In this document: positions 36,521 through 46,640 of the stretch, piece after piece
How positions within the stretch are numbered: position 1 is the first letter of the stretch
Layout of the letters: the number at the start of each line of letters is the position of its first letter
From: Petrosia ficiformis
Taxonomy: Eukaryota > Porifera > Demospongiae > Haplosclerida > Petrosiidae
Assembly (NCBI GenBank): GCA_947044365.1
Contig: OX345652.1
Span: 1,705,001-1,769,000, forward strand
DNA length: 64,000 nucleotides
Direction: 5' to 3'
The notes under the pieces: model-generated
Seen by the model: only the letters and a program-made list of their open reading frames with translations
Databases searched by the model: none
Told to the model about the DNA's origin: nothing
Made by a program: the position numbers and the translations under genes

Positions 36521-38500
36521 TTATCTATAGCCTGTGCTGTCCATTAGTTGACTGATTCCACAAAAATACTGTAACTTCCTAAACTAACTCTTTGACCTTC
36601 AACATAATATCTTTCTGTTCAGTTTCTAGAAGATTTAATAATTACAGGACTCCCTCTTTATACTAACAGTAGTTAATAGCTTAATTTGTAAAAGGTAATT
36701 AAAATAAATGCTGGTAGTCACTGTTGTGAGAGTACTGGTAACTGAAGTTAGTGGCCCTGGACTACCAGGGTTTTCACTTTCCTTTTTAGCCTTATTAACT
36801 ACATGTAGAATTAGCTTTTATTTTCTATTGAGACGAGATTAGCAAAGCATAGTTTAAATATACCCTCAAGTATAGCAAGTATCAGAATGGTTCTTCAAAC
36901 AATAATGTATAATTATAACTCAATATTGATAATTATTACTGAAATAATTAACTATTTAGTATTAGTCGGCCATATCATATGAAATGCCTTCCAGTAACGT
37001 AATTAATTACTTATTTTTAATTATGTAAACTGTCTGTTATACACAGTCTAGGATAGATTACATCATTTACGCCTGAGCCTTGGAAACTGATGTTTTTATT
37101 ATTCACTTTCAAGGCAATAACCTATCCTTAAATACTCACTATTCTACTCTTTGTAATAGCACTACTAATAGTGTATGTTCTTTACAACAAATTTGTTAGC
37201 TTCATGTTCAAAATGGTTGAATAAGGACTATTTAGAGAGAGGTCATTAACTCACTAATTTAATAACAAATAACATTATAAGGTCAAAGAACCAAAACTGA
37301 GTAATTGTAACTTAATTGTGAACACAACTGTACTAATAATGTGACCTCAATTGAAGATATTAATTGTTGACCATATATGGTTATCTCATCTTTTCTATAG
37401 GATTATAATAGTACGCTGTCTTTTCACACTAATGTCTGATCTCTACAGGACTACAGGTATAGTTTAAGTAACATGTACTTGTAGTATTGTGCATGGTAAT
37501 GAAGTAATGGACACAGAATTATTTTCATATCACATTTTTATAATTTATCAACACACTGTGGTACGCAGTATTACCAGTCATGTGTATTACATATCCAAAT
37601 GTTGTTTTGTTAGGTCCTGAAAATGTTTGCCACCTAATTAATTATTTATGAGAAACCTACTTTATTACATCAAGTGAATGGTTTGATATAGATTCATCTT
37701 GTGTAAAACAGAGATGGATCTATAGTCTATCATAAGTATCATTTTATCAGTTTATAGAATAATAATAAGTATAGGAGTTCCCTATTCATACTCTCTGAGA
37801 ACCATTAATATTACTGGAGTTATAACATGTAGAGTAGATTTTACCTGTATACCATTCCTTAAATTAATAACTTTCATTAGTTTAATCTGACTATATAATA
37901 TATATAATTATATAGATCTTAAGGTCAACATTCATCATTCAATTATCACTTCAGTACTACTAAATTAGCATTATTATGGTCTGATTACATATAGTTATTA
38001 ATAGTACATTTTTAATTAGTACCGAGGTCAATTAAACTTTATGAGATATGGGCATATGGGTCTTCTCACTTCAGTTGGTTCTCTCAGTATATATATGAAC
38101 ATTATAACATAGTTACTAATTATACTTTACCTGATATAATACTACTTTATAGCTGACCTTTGATACACTGTTGTTGTAATCTTCTACTCATGTCATATTC
38201 TGAAATAAACGCATCAGTGGAGATGGCACAGAAAAGAGAGTTCGATGTGTCAGACATGGAGGAGCATTCAAATGCCACAGTTCACTGAATAGTGATGGAG
38301 GTTTCACCATTAAGGGTAATTAGGAAAACCCTGATGTTAAATACTTTAGCGGGAAGATTACTTTGCTCAGCAGTCTCCATAGCTGTTCTCTCTATCTGTC
38401 TCTCCCGCACAATCTTCAATCTTTCTTCCCTTTGCTCAGCAGTCTCCACATCTCTTATGTCCCTATGTCTGTCTCTGTCTCTCCAACCTTACTTCTCTTT
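36521..38500. other. Long AT-rich intergenic region
   Basis: No open frame with recognisable content. Short phrases bounded by ag/gt (for example ctctacag|GACTACAG|gtatag near 37448) could be micro-exons of the upstream gene, but cannot be supported. A Ser/Leu-rich chance frame near 38292-38678 is the complement of the STPR-like fragment and its extension. Confidence 0.4.
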
Positions 38501-38502
38501 CA

Positions 38503-38736
38503 TCATCTGTCTCCATAGCTCTTGTCTCTCTCTGTCTCTACCGCATAATCTTCAATCTCTTTTTTTAGGCTTTGCTCAGCAGTCTCCACCTTGCTTATCT
38601 GCCTCTGTCTCTCTCGATCATGACAAGCTCTATCAGTCTCTCTTCTCTTATGTAATCTCACCTCTCTCGCCTCTTTAGTTCCTGCAGCTTGTTTAGCTCT
38701 GTCCCTTTCTCTTCTTCTCAATTTCATAATGAACAA
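38503..38736 (-). pseudogene. Arg-rich STPR-like repeat fragment (transposon-type protein)
   Basis: The minus strand reads MKLRRRERDRAKQAAGTKEA, then REVRLHKRRETDRACHDRER and a VETAEQS motif. Repeating RRxRxRxxxAxETxEqReaRL units are the signature of STPR-type repeats seen in Helitron-like and other repetitive proteins of invertebrates (recalled). Further upstream on the minus strand (to about 38330) the same phrases recur (AEQ, ETDRE) but with stops, so this is a decayed fragment. Confidence 0.45.
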
Positions 38737-38994
38737 TGCCCTTTCTCAAATTTTATTGATAAAATGAAACAGAATATGAGATTTTAAAGTATTTACGGAA
38801 TACGTATGATACAAACAAACAAACATATATACAATGCAAACTTTTCAGCTACCTCCCTAGTGTTGGGCTCGCTCAAGCTCGTCCCAATAATAAATTCATG
38901 AAGCGATCATAGTCCAATGACTCCTAGTGTTAGAATGATTAGTATATGAGAAAATATTATGATGAATTATTCATTAGATTATCTATAACATTAA

Positions 38995-39564
38995 GGTGGT
39001 ACTAGGGAGTGGGCGGATGCAACTCCAATCAGTTTCAAAATAGAATATTATATAATATGACTCTAACCTGGTGTAATAGCAACCTTCATATCTTCTGATC
39101 ATCTTTATATTTGTCTGTAAGCGAGAGAGTGTTGGAAAAATGTCCATTTTTGCAATCGCAATAAGTACAAAACCAAGAAAGCCATGCCCACCAATCATGG
39201 CGTGCACCAAGTACAATGCATTTTGAGAAAACAAATAGAGCCGTTTTCTGAAAATTCATTTTACTTTTATAGTTACAAGAGGCTGAAGAAAGCTGAATTC
39301 TGTAGCTTTTCAGTGAAACCATAAAATTTACCTTTCTAGGCACTATCAAACTCCGATCTTTCTCAGAGAGCAACTACAGTTACCCTGCCAGGGTTTCTCA
39401 CCCGTAGGGTGTGTTTAGCTTTGAAAACATTTAGGCCCAATAATTATACCCCCGGGTGGGTGTGGCTTCCAAAAGATACAGAATTGAACCAGATTGTATG
39501 CAGCAAGAAGCTGGCAAGACTAGACGCTGATTGGAGTTTCATCTACCCCTCCTCATAGTACAAC
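38995..39564. mobile_element. TTAA-flanked non-autonomous DNA transposon
   Basis: TTAA sits directly outside both ends (38991-38994 and 39565-39568). The ends GGTGGTACTAGGGAGTGGGC and, inverted, GGTTGTACTATGAGGAGGGG are imperfect ~45-bp inverted repeats that also share ACTCCAATCAG. TTAA duplications are typical of piggyBac and Kolobok elements. No transposase frame is present. Confidence 0.65.
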
Positions 39565-40098
39565 CTTAAGTAGATTATGTTACCTATAAGAACTGAACCA
39601 ATCAAATATCTTTCAAATGGTGTATAATACAAATGATGTGACCAATAGCCAATGCAATTGATTGTAATAGTCATGTGAATATTTTCTAACTCACACTTCT
39701 TAAATTACCATTGATAATATAAAATAGAGTCCATTTCTCTCGTCTGACTGATCACATTACAGTGATAAAACACTTAAATCACTCTTTAGTGTACACTGTG
39801 TATATTATTATTCACACCCTTGTGTTACATTAATAAAGATTAGGCTCTCTACTTCTGCCTATGTAATTTAACTTGCCTACTTAATATATGATGATTACTG
39901 TGAGGACATGTCTTACCTTCACTTATTTCCTTCACTTACATCACTATATCTCCTGTTTGGAATGTCAGACACACATGTAACAAAGTTTAGACAATTTAGC
40001 AAAGTTACGGTTTAGGCTCATTTCGGCTACTCTCATTTTGCCTAGTTTTGCCACATTTGTATCATATAAAACAACTCTTAATTCTAACAATGACATGA

Positions 40099-40250
40099 AC
40101 AGTAAAAAAACATTTTCAATAAAAATGAGAGATGTAGGGACATCAAAACTCAAAAAGTATGCTAACAAGGTCGGGAGGCTAACATAGGACCCAAAATTAA
40201 ACAAACCACTTCCATATATATTTTGCTTTATAGCGGCGTAAGTACTAGAA
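40099..40250. repeat. M1 foldback, left half only
   Basis: Carries AAAAAACATTTTCAATAAAA, CAAAAAGTATGC and GACCCAAAATTAAACAAACC, then breaks off at the centre (TTTTGCTTTATAGCGGCG). Confidence 0.65.
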
Positions 40251-40434
40251 TCCCATCGAAAAAGATGATATAACTTATACTTATGTATTGATTCATTATT
40301 ATTATTGTTTACTGTAAATGCAGATATACTATAGCTATACAAACAATCTGATCTTGTATCACTAATAATTGAGTAATTAATTTATGTGTTGTGATAGATG
40401 CTGTCTTATTGATTACCTCATCTATTGTTCACAG

Positions 40435-40492
40435 GATCATCACACTAATAACAGTATACCTTTAACTGTTGACTATATTCAGGAATTTACAG
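40435..40492 (+). other. Exon-like block resembling exon 3 of the ankyrin/Roc gene
   Basis: Bounded by acceptor tgttcacag and donor gtatata, it begins GATCATCACAC like the exon at 36105 and, in phase 0, reads DHHTNNSIPLTVDYIQEFT. In the phase used at 36105 it would hit a stop. It may be a linker exon of a duplicated gene copy or a coincidence. Confidence 0.25.
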
Positions 40493-40746
40493 GTATATAA
40501 TTATAATTAATAATTATTTCATTCAATTATGGGAGTTTACAATTTTGTGTTGAAATCGTTGTGGCTTATTGACTCTTTATATTGATACTAAAACTCTATC
40601 AAATTATTGAGATCATTGTCACAGTTGGGTTATACATGTAGCATCGAGTCTAACAGTTTTTGTTGTAGAAGAGACATTTTGTGACCAGATACTAATGTAT
40701 TAGCAGTGGAAACAATAACAATTATAATAACAAAAGATTTCATAGT

Positions 40747-41307
40747 CAGTGGCGGATCCAAGGGGGGTGGTAAGAGTACTGAAGCACCCCCTCTTCAGGC
40801 CTCCAATGATTCTACATATGTGTATATATAGTTTACATGTTGTTCTATTTAATTAAAAGTGACATTACTTTAACCTCACTTTACATAGGTCTTCTGGAAG
40901 CTTTACCACTAATGTTTTAGTTTCCTTGCAACGTTTGCAACATTTCTTCGGCTAATGGCTTGTTCTGTTGGCAGCTATTATGCAATACTTCTAGCCTGCT
41001 AATTAATTATAAATTTATGGGTTGGTCTCCATTGACGTGTTATCACGTGTGTAAAAGGCAATGCTTCTGGTCCAACCAGAAATAAACACAAGAGGATATA
41101 AAAGGCAGTGATTAAAGACAGACTGCTCTTGTTTCGGGTCCGAGGTATCAATGACTGATCAAGCACCATCAAGTAAAGTTCAATAATTATTTCATCGAAA
41201 ATTTAATTTAACGTGACCACACCCCTCATGAATTAATTAAAACTCCCAAAAAAAATTCGGTGCAGACATTCAGAACCCGCCCTTTCTAAATTCTAGATCC
41301 GCCCCTG
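40747..41307. mobile_element. hAT-like element with CAGTGGCGGATCC ends
   Basis: Left end CAGTGGCGGATCCAAGG and right end AGATCCGCCCCTG are inverted complements of the widespread CAGGGGCGGATC-type termini. The flanking 8-mers (TTCATAGT and ATAGATGA) do not match, so a target duplication is not shown. No open frame. Confidence 0.5.
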
Positions 41308-41466
41308 ATAGATGACACTACATCTATAGAGAACAATGTCAATGGTATTGCAAAGTAACAAAAAATGATTTTTGTAAGCTATGTCAAATATATGAAAATG
41401 GAAAGGCGAAATTAAATGAGATTATACTACGTTATTAATACATAAACCACATATATAGCTTTTTGT

Positions 41467-42195
41467 TAGTGTTGCACCGATAAGCCGATATATAATCGGT
41501 ATCTGCCGATATTCACATATCGGTGCTGGATCGGTATCGGCTAATTAATTATCCGATGTCACAAAATTAGTTAATTACCAAAAAATGCTGGGCGGGGTGT
41601 TTAATAAGTACTTCTTGTTACCTTTATAACTCTTATGTTTTGTAAAACTTTGGATTCAAACTTACTTTGTTGGAAAGGTGAGTTGTTAGACAAGCTACGC
41701 ATGTAAAATTTATGTTTCGCTATTAGCAGAAAGAAAGTATGGCGAGCTGTTGAATGCATTGTAGTTCCAAGGCCAACGCCCACATCTATACTCGCTCGTG
41801 TAACTTCCATATTTTAAATGACACAGACTTTTAACTTACTTAGTTTGACAGAAGACCTTCTAAGAAAGCTGTAGATAACAAAATCATGTTTCGTTAGTTG
41901 CGGGAAAGTAGCAAGGTGAGTGTTTGAAATTGCAGTGTTCAACCCACGATAATAATTTGCACGTGTACGACGTTCGTACGGGAAGCGACGTGTGAAAAGA
42001 TCTCAAAGAGAACAACTTTATCTATATAGTACATTTATGTATAATTGTATCTTCATTTTCACTTGTTGATTCATTAATCTTTGTTTGATTATAATTATAT
42101 AAAAAACATCTGTATCGGCATCTGTATCTGCAGTATTTGGAAATAAATATCTGTGTATCGGAATATCGGCAAATTTACAAATCGGTGCAACACTA
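41467..42195. mobile_element. hAT-like element with TAGTGTTGCACCGAT ends and exact 8-bp target duplication
   Basis: The ends TAGTGTTGCACCGAT and ATCGGTGCAACACTA are perfect inverted repeats; sub-terminal zones are full of ATCGG words. CTTTTTGT flanks both ends, an exact 8-bp duplication as in hAT elements. The interior (41620-41950) matches 59030-59220 and partly 8580-8700, so that internal sequence exists outside this element too. No transposase frame is seen. Confidence 0.75.
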
Positions 42196-42539
42196 CTTTT
42201 TGTATTACTACTTCCACACCTAATATTGGAACGACATTACTTTATAATATTCACAGGTATAAAAGAAAATTATTACGAAGAACAGACAAGAAAACTAATT
42301 ATATAATCATTATATATTATTAATTATTATATAATAGTTATTCACAAGTGTTAATATTAATAATTATTAATAAGTTTATAACTGGTAGCTGAATGTTTGT
42401 TTTGTTGTTGTTTACAGATTCAGAAAATTAATTGACAGAAATATTTGTAATTGGTTGGAATAGCAATACTTGTTTGTTGTTATATATGATTGCACTGTAC
42501 AGAATTCAAGTTCAATTTTAAATTCATTTGATTTGACAG

Positions 42540-42710
42540 TCCAATCTTCATTCCTGCAAGCAAACATGGTAGCTACTGATATGTTCAAAGTGAAAACCAG
42601 GCTCAGTAAAATACGCACGATAACTGCTCAGCTGTCAGGTCGATCACACCTTTGAGCCACTATAGATTGATGCCGGTAACATCATATAAAGTGCAATCTT
42701 CATTCATGAA
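42540..42710 (-). repeat. Fragment of the family leader region
   Basis: Contains ATGTTCAAAGTGAAAACC, CAGGTCGATCACACCTTTG and GCCGGTAACATCACATA-like sequence, matching 14170-14290 (copy A leader) and 28920-29080 (copy B leader) in the same orientation. No gene copy is attached, so it is an orphan piece. Confidence 0.55.
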
Positions 42711-42884
42711 TAAAATATCAGTATATAGTACTATAGTACATGCTCAGTCATATCAAGCATAATTTACGTGCTCTTTAATGTCATAATTTAAGTGCTCTTT
42801 GTAGCAATGGCTTAGAGTCTACATAATTAATCAAACTCACTTCTTTATCTCATGATAATCAATATAAATATATTATTGTTTAAG

Positions 42885-43145
42885 CTATTTTGAAATTGAT
42901 TTATAATCAATTTCTTGACCACTTTCATTATCATCAATCTTGTAATAAATCAATTTTCTAATTGATTTCAAAAATAATTTTGTAATCAATTTCATATCTA
43001 ATTTGTAAAAGATTTTATACCAATTACATAACTGATTATATATATAAATTATAGATCAATTAGCAAATACATGATTGCTTAGCTAAATTATTACACAAAC
43101 GATTATGAAATCGATTACAAAATTGATTAAGAAAATCAAAGTGAG
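42885..43145. repeat. Array of ATTGATT/AATCAAT words
   Basis: At least a dozen overlapping GATTGATTT, AATCAATTT and AATTGATT motifs in both orientations with 15-25-bp spacing, giving many small palindromes. No exact unit is repeated, so it is a degenerate array rather than a clean minisatellite. Confidence 0.5.
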
Positions 43146-43929
43146 CTACGTCATGGATCAAGACGATTATATATCTAATATTGAGTTAACTATGCTACTG
43201 TTACATATGTTAGGTAGTCACCACACACGAATTGAATATTGTGAGGTAAAGGTAACCGACTACCTTTAATAAGCGTGTGCTAATTTTATCGACTAGCGTA
43301 ATAATCGCTAAATTTAGCCAATGCAATTAATAGTAAACTTAAGGTATACAATTATATAACTTCTACAAAATTTTGGGGGAAAATATGCTCATGTTTATTG
43401 AAAGAATCAGATATCATGACACAAGCTAATAAGCTTCATATTGTAAAGTGTTAGTTCTGAAGGGGATACTTTGTTAACATGGTCAACATGAAGAGACGTA
43501 ACCTCGAAAACTGTATACTCATTTATGACTATAAATTATTACATAATATATAATGGTATGTCATTGTAAATGTAAACAGAGCATGATCCACAGTGGTTAG
43601 TCTAACAATAAATATGTTGAGTATATAAAGCTTTCATAACTTGAAACTCACTATGTATAATGTTTCATATAACTATATTACACAAGCATTTATATTTAAA
43701 TGATAGACAATAACATGTCATAGTGAAACAATAACAAAGTTATAATTTTAAAAACACTATGCATGTAGTTCTATAGCTATAAAATCAACCACTTAAATTT
43801 AGACAGTATGCTAGTGTATGAACAGAAATGTTGTGTACAACATTGATATATTTTTCAGTTTGTCAATTGATATGTGAACTCACATACATTGTTGTTTCAG
43901 GCATGCATATTTATAAACTACAGTTAACC

Positions 43930-43977
43930 ATCAAACAATCAACTGAAAGAAGAAGAGAAGTGAGAAAAGGCGAATAG
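43930..43977 (+). other. Leader-exon-like segment upstream of copy C
   Basis: CTGAAAGAAGAAGAGAAGTG...GGCGAATAG followed by donor GTATGTTGTATTATA. Same role and alternatives as the segments at 14648-14692 and 29845-29890. Confidence 0.4.
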
Positions 43978-44420
43978 GTATGTTGTATTATAATTGCATC
44001 ACTTACATATAGCTATATCAGTGTATAGCAGATAAATGTCATAATTATCAATGTAAAGTGTTCGCGATATTACTTCATCACGAGATGATACTACTTCATC
44101 ATGAGATGTTAATACTTTCTGACAACAATAATTATTGTTAACTATGAATTTCTGGCAAACATTATTACAATTATTGTAAGTAATGAATAATCCTCAATTG
44201 AGTAATGCTTTCAACTTCAGTGTCTGCAAGGCCAAAGGTTATATGGCAACATTTTTTTTCTACAAGTGGTTTAACCAAATGCGGCTTAATGAGGAAGCTA
44301 GAATAGCAAAGTTGCTAATATTAACCAGCTCCCAGGGACCGACAACTTTACATCCCCTCCAAGGGATACAGTGATGAACACCTCCTCATTTTTGGCATAT
44401 ACTCATAGGTGAAAAAAGCC

Positions 44421-44490
44421 TGTACCTAGTGGGGCTTGAACCTGCAATGTTTGGATTGCAGGCCAGCACTTTAACTAGCAGGCCACTACC
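44421..44490 (-). other. tRNA-like sequence, probable tRNA-derived SINE head
   Basis: On the minus strand a box-A-like TGGCCTGCTAGTTAAAGTGC, a CTGCAAT anticodon-loop-like heptamer (GCA, as in tRNA-Cys) and a good box B (GGTTCAAGCCCC) are correctly spaced, with a CTTTTTTC pol-III-type terminator just downstream. The anticodon and acceptor stems do not pair well, so it is not a working tRNA. Confidence 0.45.
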
Positions 44491-45150
44491 ACTGTTATAA
44501 TAAAAGACTTGTACACAAACATGCTGTTAGAGTTTTATGGCAGCAAGTCGAATAACAAATAGTTTATTAGTTAATACAAAATGAAAGAAGATAGATAACT
44601 AACTTAGTCTAACTATACATAAATGAACTGATTCCTTATATAGAAGGATCTACAGAAACAACTAGAATGTTCTACAAAAACATGTGCATAAGAAACTTCT
44701 TCATACAACAAAGGTATCAAAGCATATCACACAAACACCTACAAACAATCTAGTTTTAAAGTGTTAATTCCAATACATGCATCATGAGAATGATAGTGAG
44801 AGTTTGTTAATATATGGTGAACTGTGGTATCACTCTGATGATTCGTATAAATGCAGTGGTCATTCCTAGAGTAGTAGAAAATGTTGGGGTACTATAGCTT
44901 CCCTAACCCCTCCTGTTCCACCGCCTATCAGATGAATGTTGAAATTTTATAGAGTCCCGCAATTTTCCAAATTATAGGATCTCACTTAGTTAGGGTTCCA
45001 ATATGAACAAATTGGATTTCGTAATCATCCTCCTTCTCACACAATCCAGTCTCCATGCGAAGCTACTTTTATTTCCCAGCCCATCTAGTGTCATTGTGGG
45101 TTCACTTCCTGAGGTTTACATTTTGAATTATGCTTTCAAGTTCTGTTTTA

Positions 45151-45640
45151 TATCAGAGAGTACGGTAGTACTCTCTATGTAGGGATGACACGGAAAAACA
45201 ATGGCCGCCCATACATTTCAATTGCAAGTGATGAACTGAAAGCTCTGGTAATATATACAGACAAGTTTTAATACACACCTACCTATTCATATCTAGTGTT
45301 TTTATGACTACCAACACCTTCTAGATGGCCAAAGATTGTCGTTAAGGCAGAGAACCGGCGAGTGGCAAAACTGGCAAAATCTTCATAATTATTATTAATT
45401 TTTTTAATTTATTTTTTATTTATTTTTATTTTTTTTGTTTGTTGAAATATCACAATGATTCTAGCACCGTTCCAGTCGCATTTATAGTAAAATTCTGGTC
45501 TTAAAGTATGGAGATGATATCTTCACATACTATGAAAGAAGACAGTTTCAAGGACTACAAAGATTTGATCTCGAATTGGACGCCATTTTCCTATGTGGAA
45601 TTTAATTACGCATGCGCATTCGTGTACTTGGAACATGAAG
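45151..45640. repeat. M2 repeat, full copy
   Basis: Starts TATCAGAGAGTACGGTAG (hairpin AGAGAGTAC/GTACTCTCT), includes GAGAACCGGCGAGTGGC and GGACGCCATTTTCC, and ends with ACGCATGCGCAT (45608-45619) and TTCGTGTACTTGGAAC. First part of a 1.16-kb M2-R2-M1 composite. Confidence 0.7.
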
Positions 45641-45649
45641 GTGGAAGTG

Positions 45650-46005
45650 CTTGTTGCATTGGAATTGTAATAATATTTGTGACCAAATGCATTCTTATAA
45701 TAATGAATATAATAATTATTAATATTAAAGCCATTGTATAATAATATTATATACTATGATAACCACTGGAATACTGAATGGTTGACACTACTTCTTGTAG
45801 GATGGCAGACAGTGCTGTAAGTGAAATAGAGAATATACATCATCTGTAAGTGAAAGAGAATGATAATCAATACATAAATACAAAATACTGACTTTTATTG
45901 ATGAACAAATTCTAATGCATTTATGATTGTATAATTTCATAATGATATATAGTATTTCTGTAATCTACAAAAAAATATTCACACCATTCAGGAAAAAAAA
46001 ACAAT
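45650..46005 (-). repeat. R2 repeat, inverted
   Basis: Reverse complement of R2 (CATCATCTGTAAGTGAAAGAG, TTGATGAACAAAT), matching 20700-21000 and placed between M2 and M1 exactly as there. Confidence 0.65.
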
Positions 46006-46009
46006 GAAA

Positions 46010-46309
46010 ACAGGAATAATAAAAAACATTTTCAATAAAAAAAGAAAGAAGATGTAGGGATGTCAAAACCCAAAAAGCATGCAAACAAGGTTGGGAAGCC
46101 AACACAGGACCCAAAATCACTTCTATATAACCCTACATAAGTACAGCTCTTTGTATTTTGTTTTTAAAGCAGTGTAAGTACTTATGTAGGGTTATATGGA
46201 AGTGGTTTGTTTAATTTTAGGTCCCACCCAACCTTGTTTGCATGCTTTTTGGGTTTTGACATCCCTACATCTTCTTTCATTTTATTGGAAATGTTTTTTA
46301 TTATTCTTA
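46010..46309. mobile_element. M1 foldback element
   Basis: Arms from ACAGGAATAATAAAAAAC to GTTTTTTATTATTCTT, centre with TACAGCTCTTTGTATTTTG. Last part of the composite repeat. Confidence 0.75.
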
Positions 46310-46640
46310 ATTATATAGACAATAACAATTAATGGTTACATTGAAACAATAACAAAATACTGTTTGATTCATGATGTTCAGAACACTATGCATATTGTGC
46401 TATTTATGTTAAGATATGAATTTATTATGGTTGGTATGAACAACAGTTATAAAGTATAAACTATAGCTTATGGTAGGTGTACCACTTTCATAAATATACA
46501 TTTTATTTAGTCAATTGTCTTTCAAACACACAAATCATGTACATAATGTTGCATGCTTTAACTCAGGCATTTACACACATAACTGTCTTGTAAGTGATCA
46601 ACTTCAGCTGAAATTAAGAACAAGAGTGAAAACAACAAAG

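Larger units (their letters stand above)
43430..46640 (+). promoter_or_regulatory. Upstream/leader region of copy C
   Basis: Inverted counterpart of the regions upstream of A and B. From left: the ATGGTCAACATGAAGAGACG segment, the leader-exon-like donor (43930-43977), then unrelated inserted DNA (tRNA-like piece at 44421-44490, M2-R2-M1 composite at 45151-46309), then the conserved proximal segment from about 46320 to exon 1. The insertions move the leader exon 2.7 kb from exon 1, against 0.9 kb in A and 1.35 kb in B. Confidence 0.5.

Noticed and set aside
38292..38678. Ser/Leu-rich 128-codon plus-strand frame
   Set aside because: Complement of Arg-rich STPR-like repeat DNA; composition explained by the minus strand.
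40739..41315. An 8-bp target duplication around the CAGTGGCGGATCC element
   Set aside because: The flanking 8-mers TTCATAGT and ATAGATGA do not match; only the inverted ends support the element.
44421..44490. A functional tRNA-Cys gene
   Set aside because: Box A and B are good but the anticodon and acceptor stems do not pair; better explained as a SINE head.
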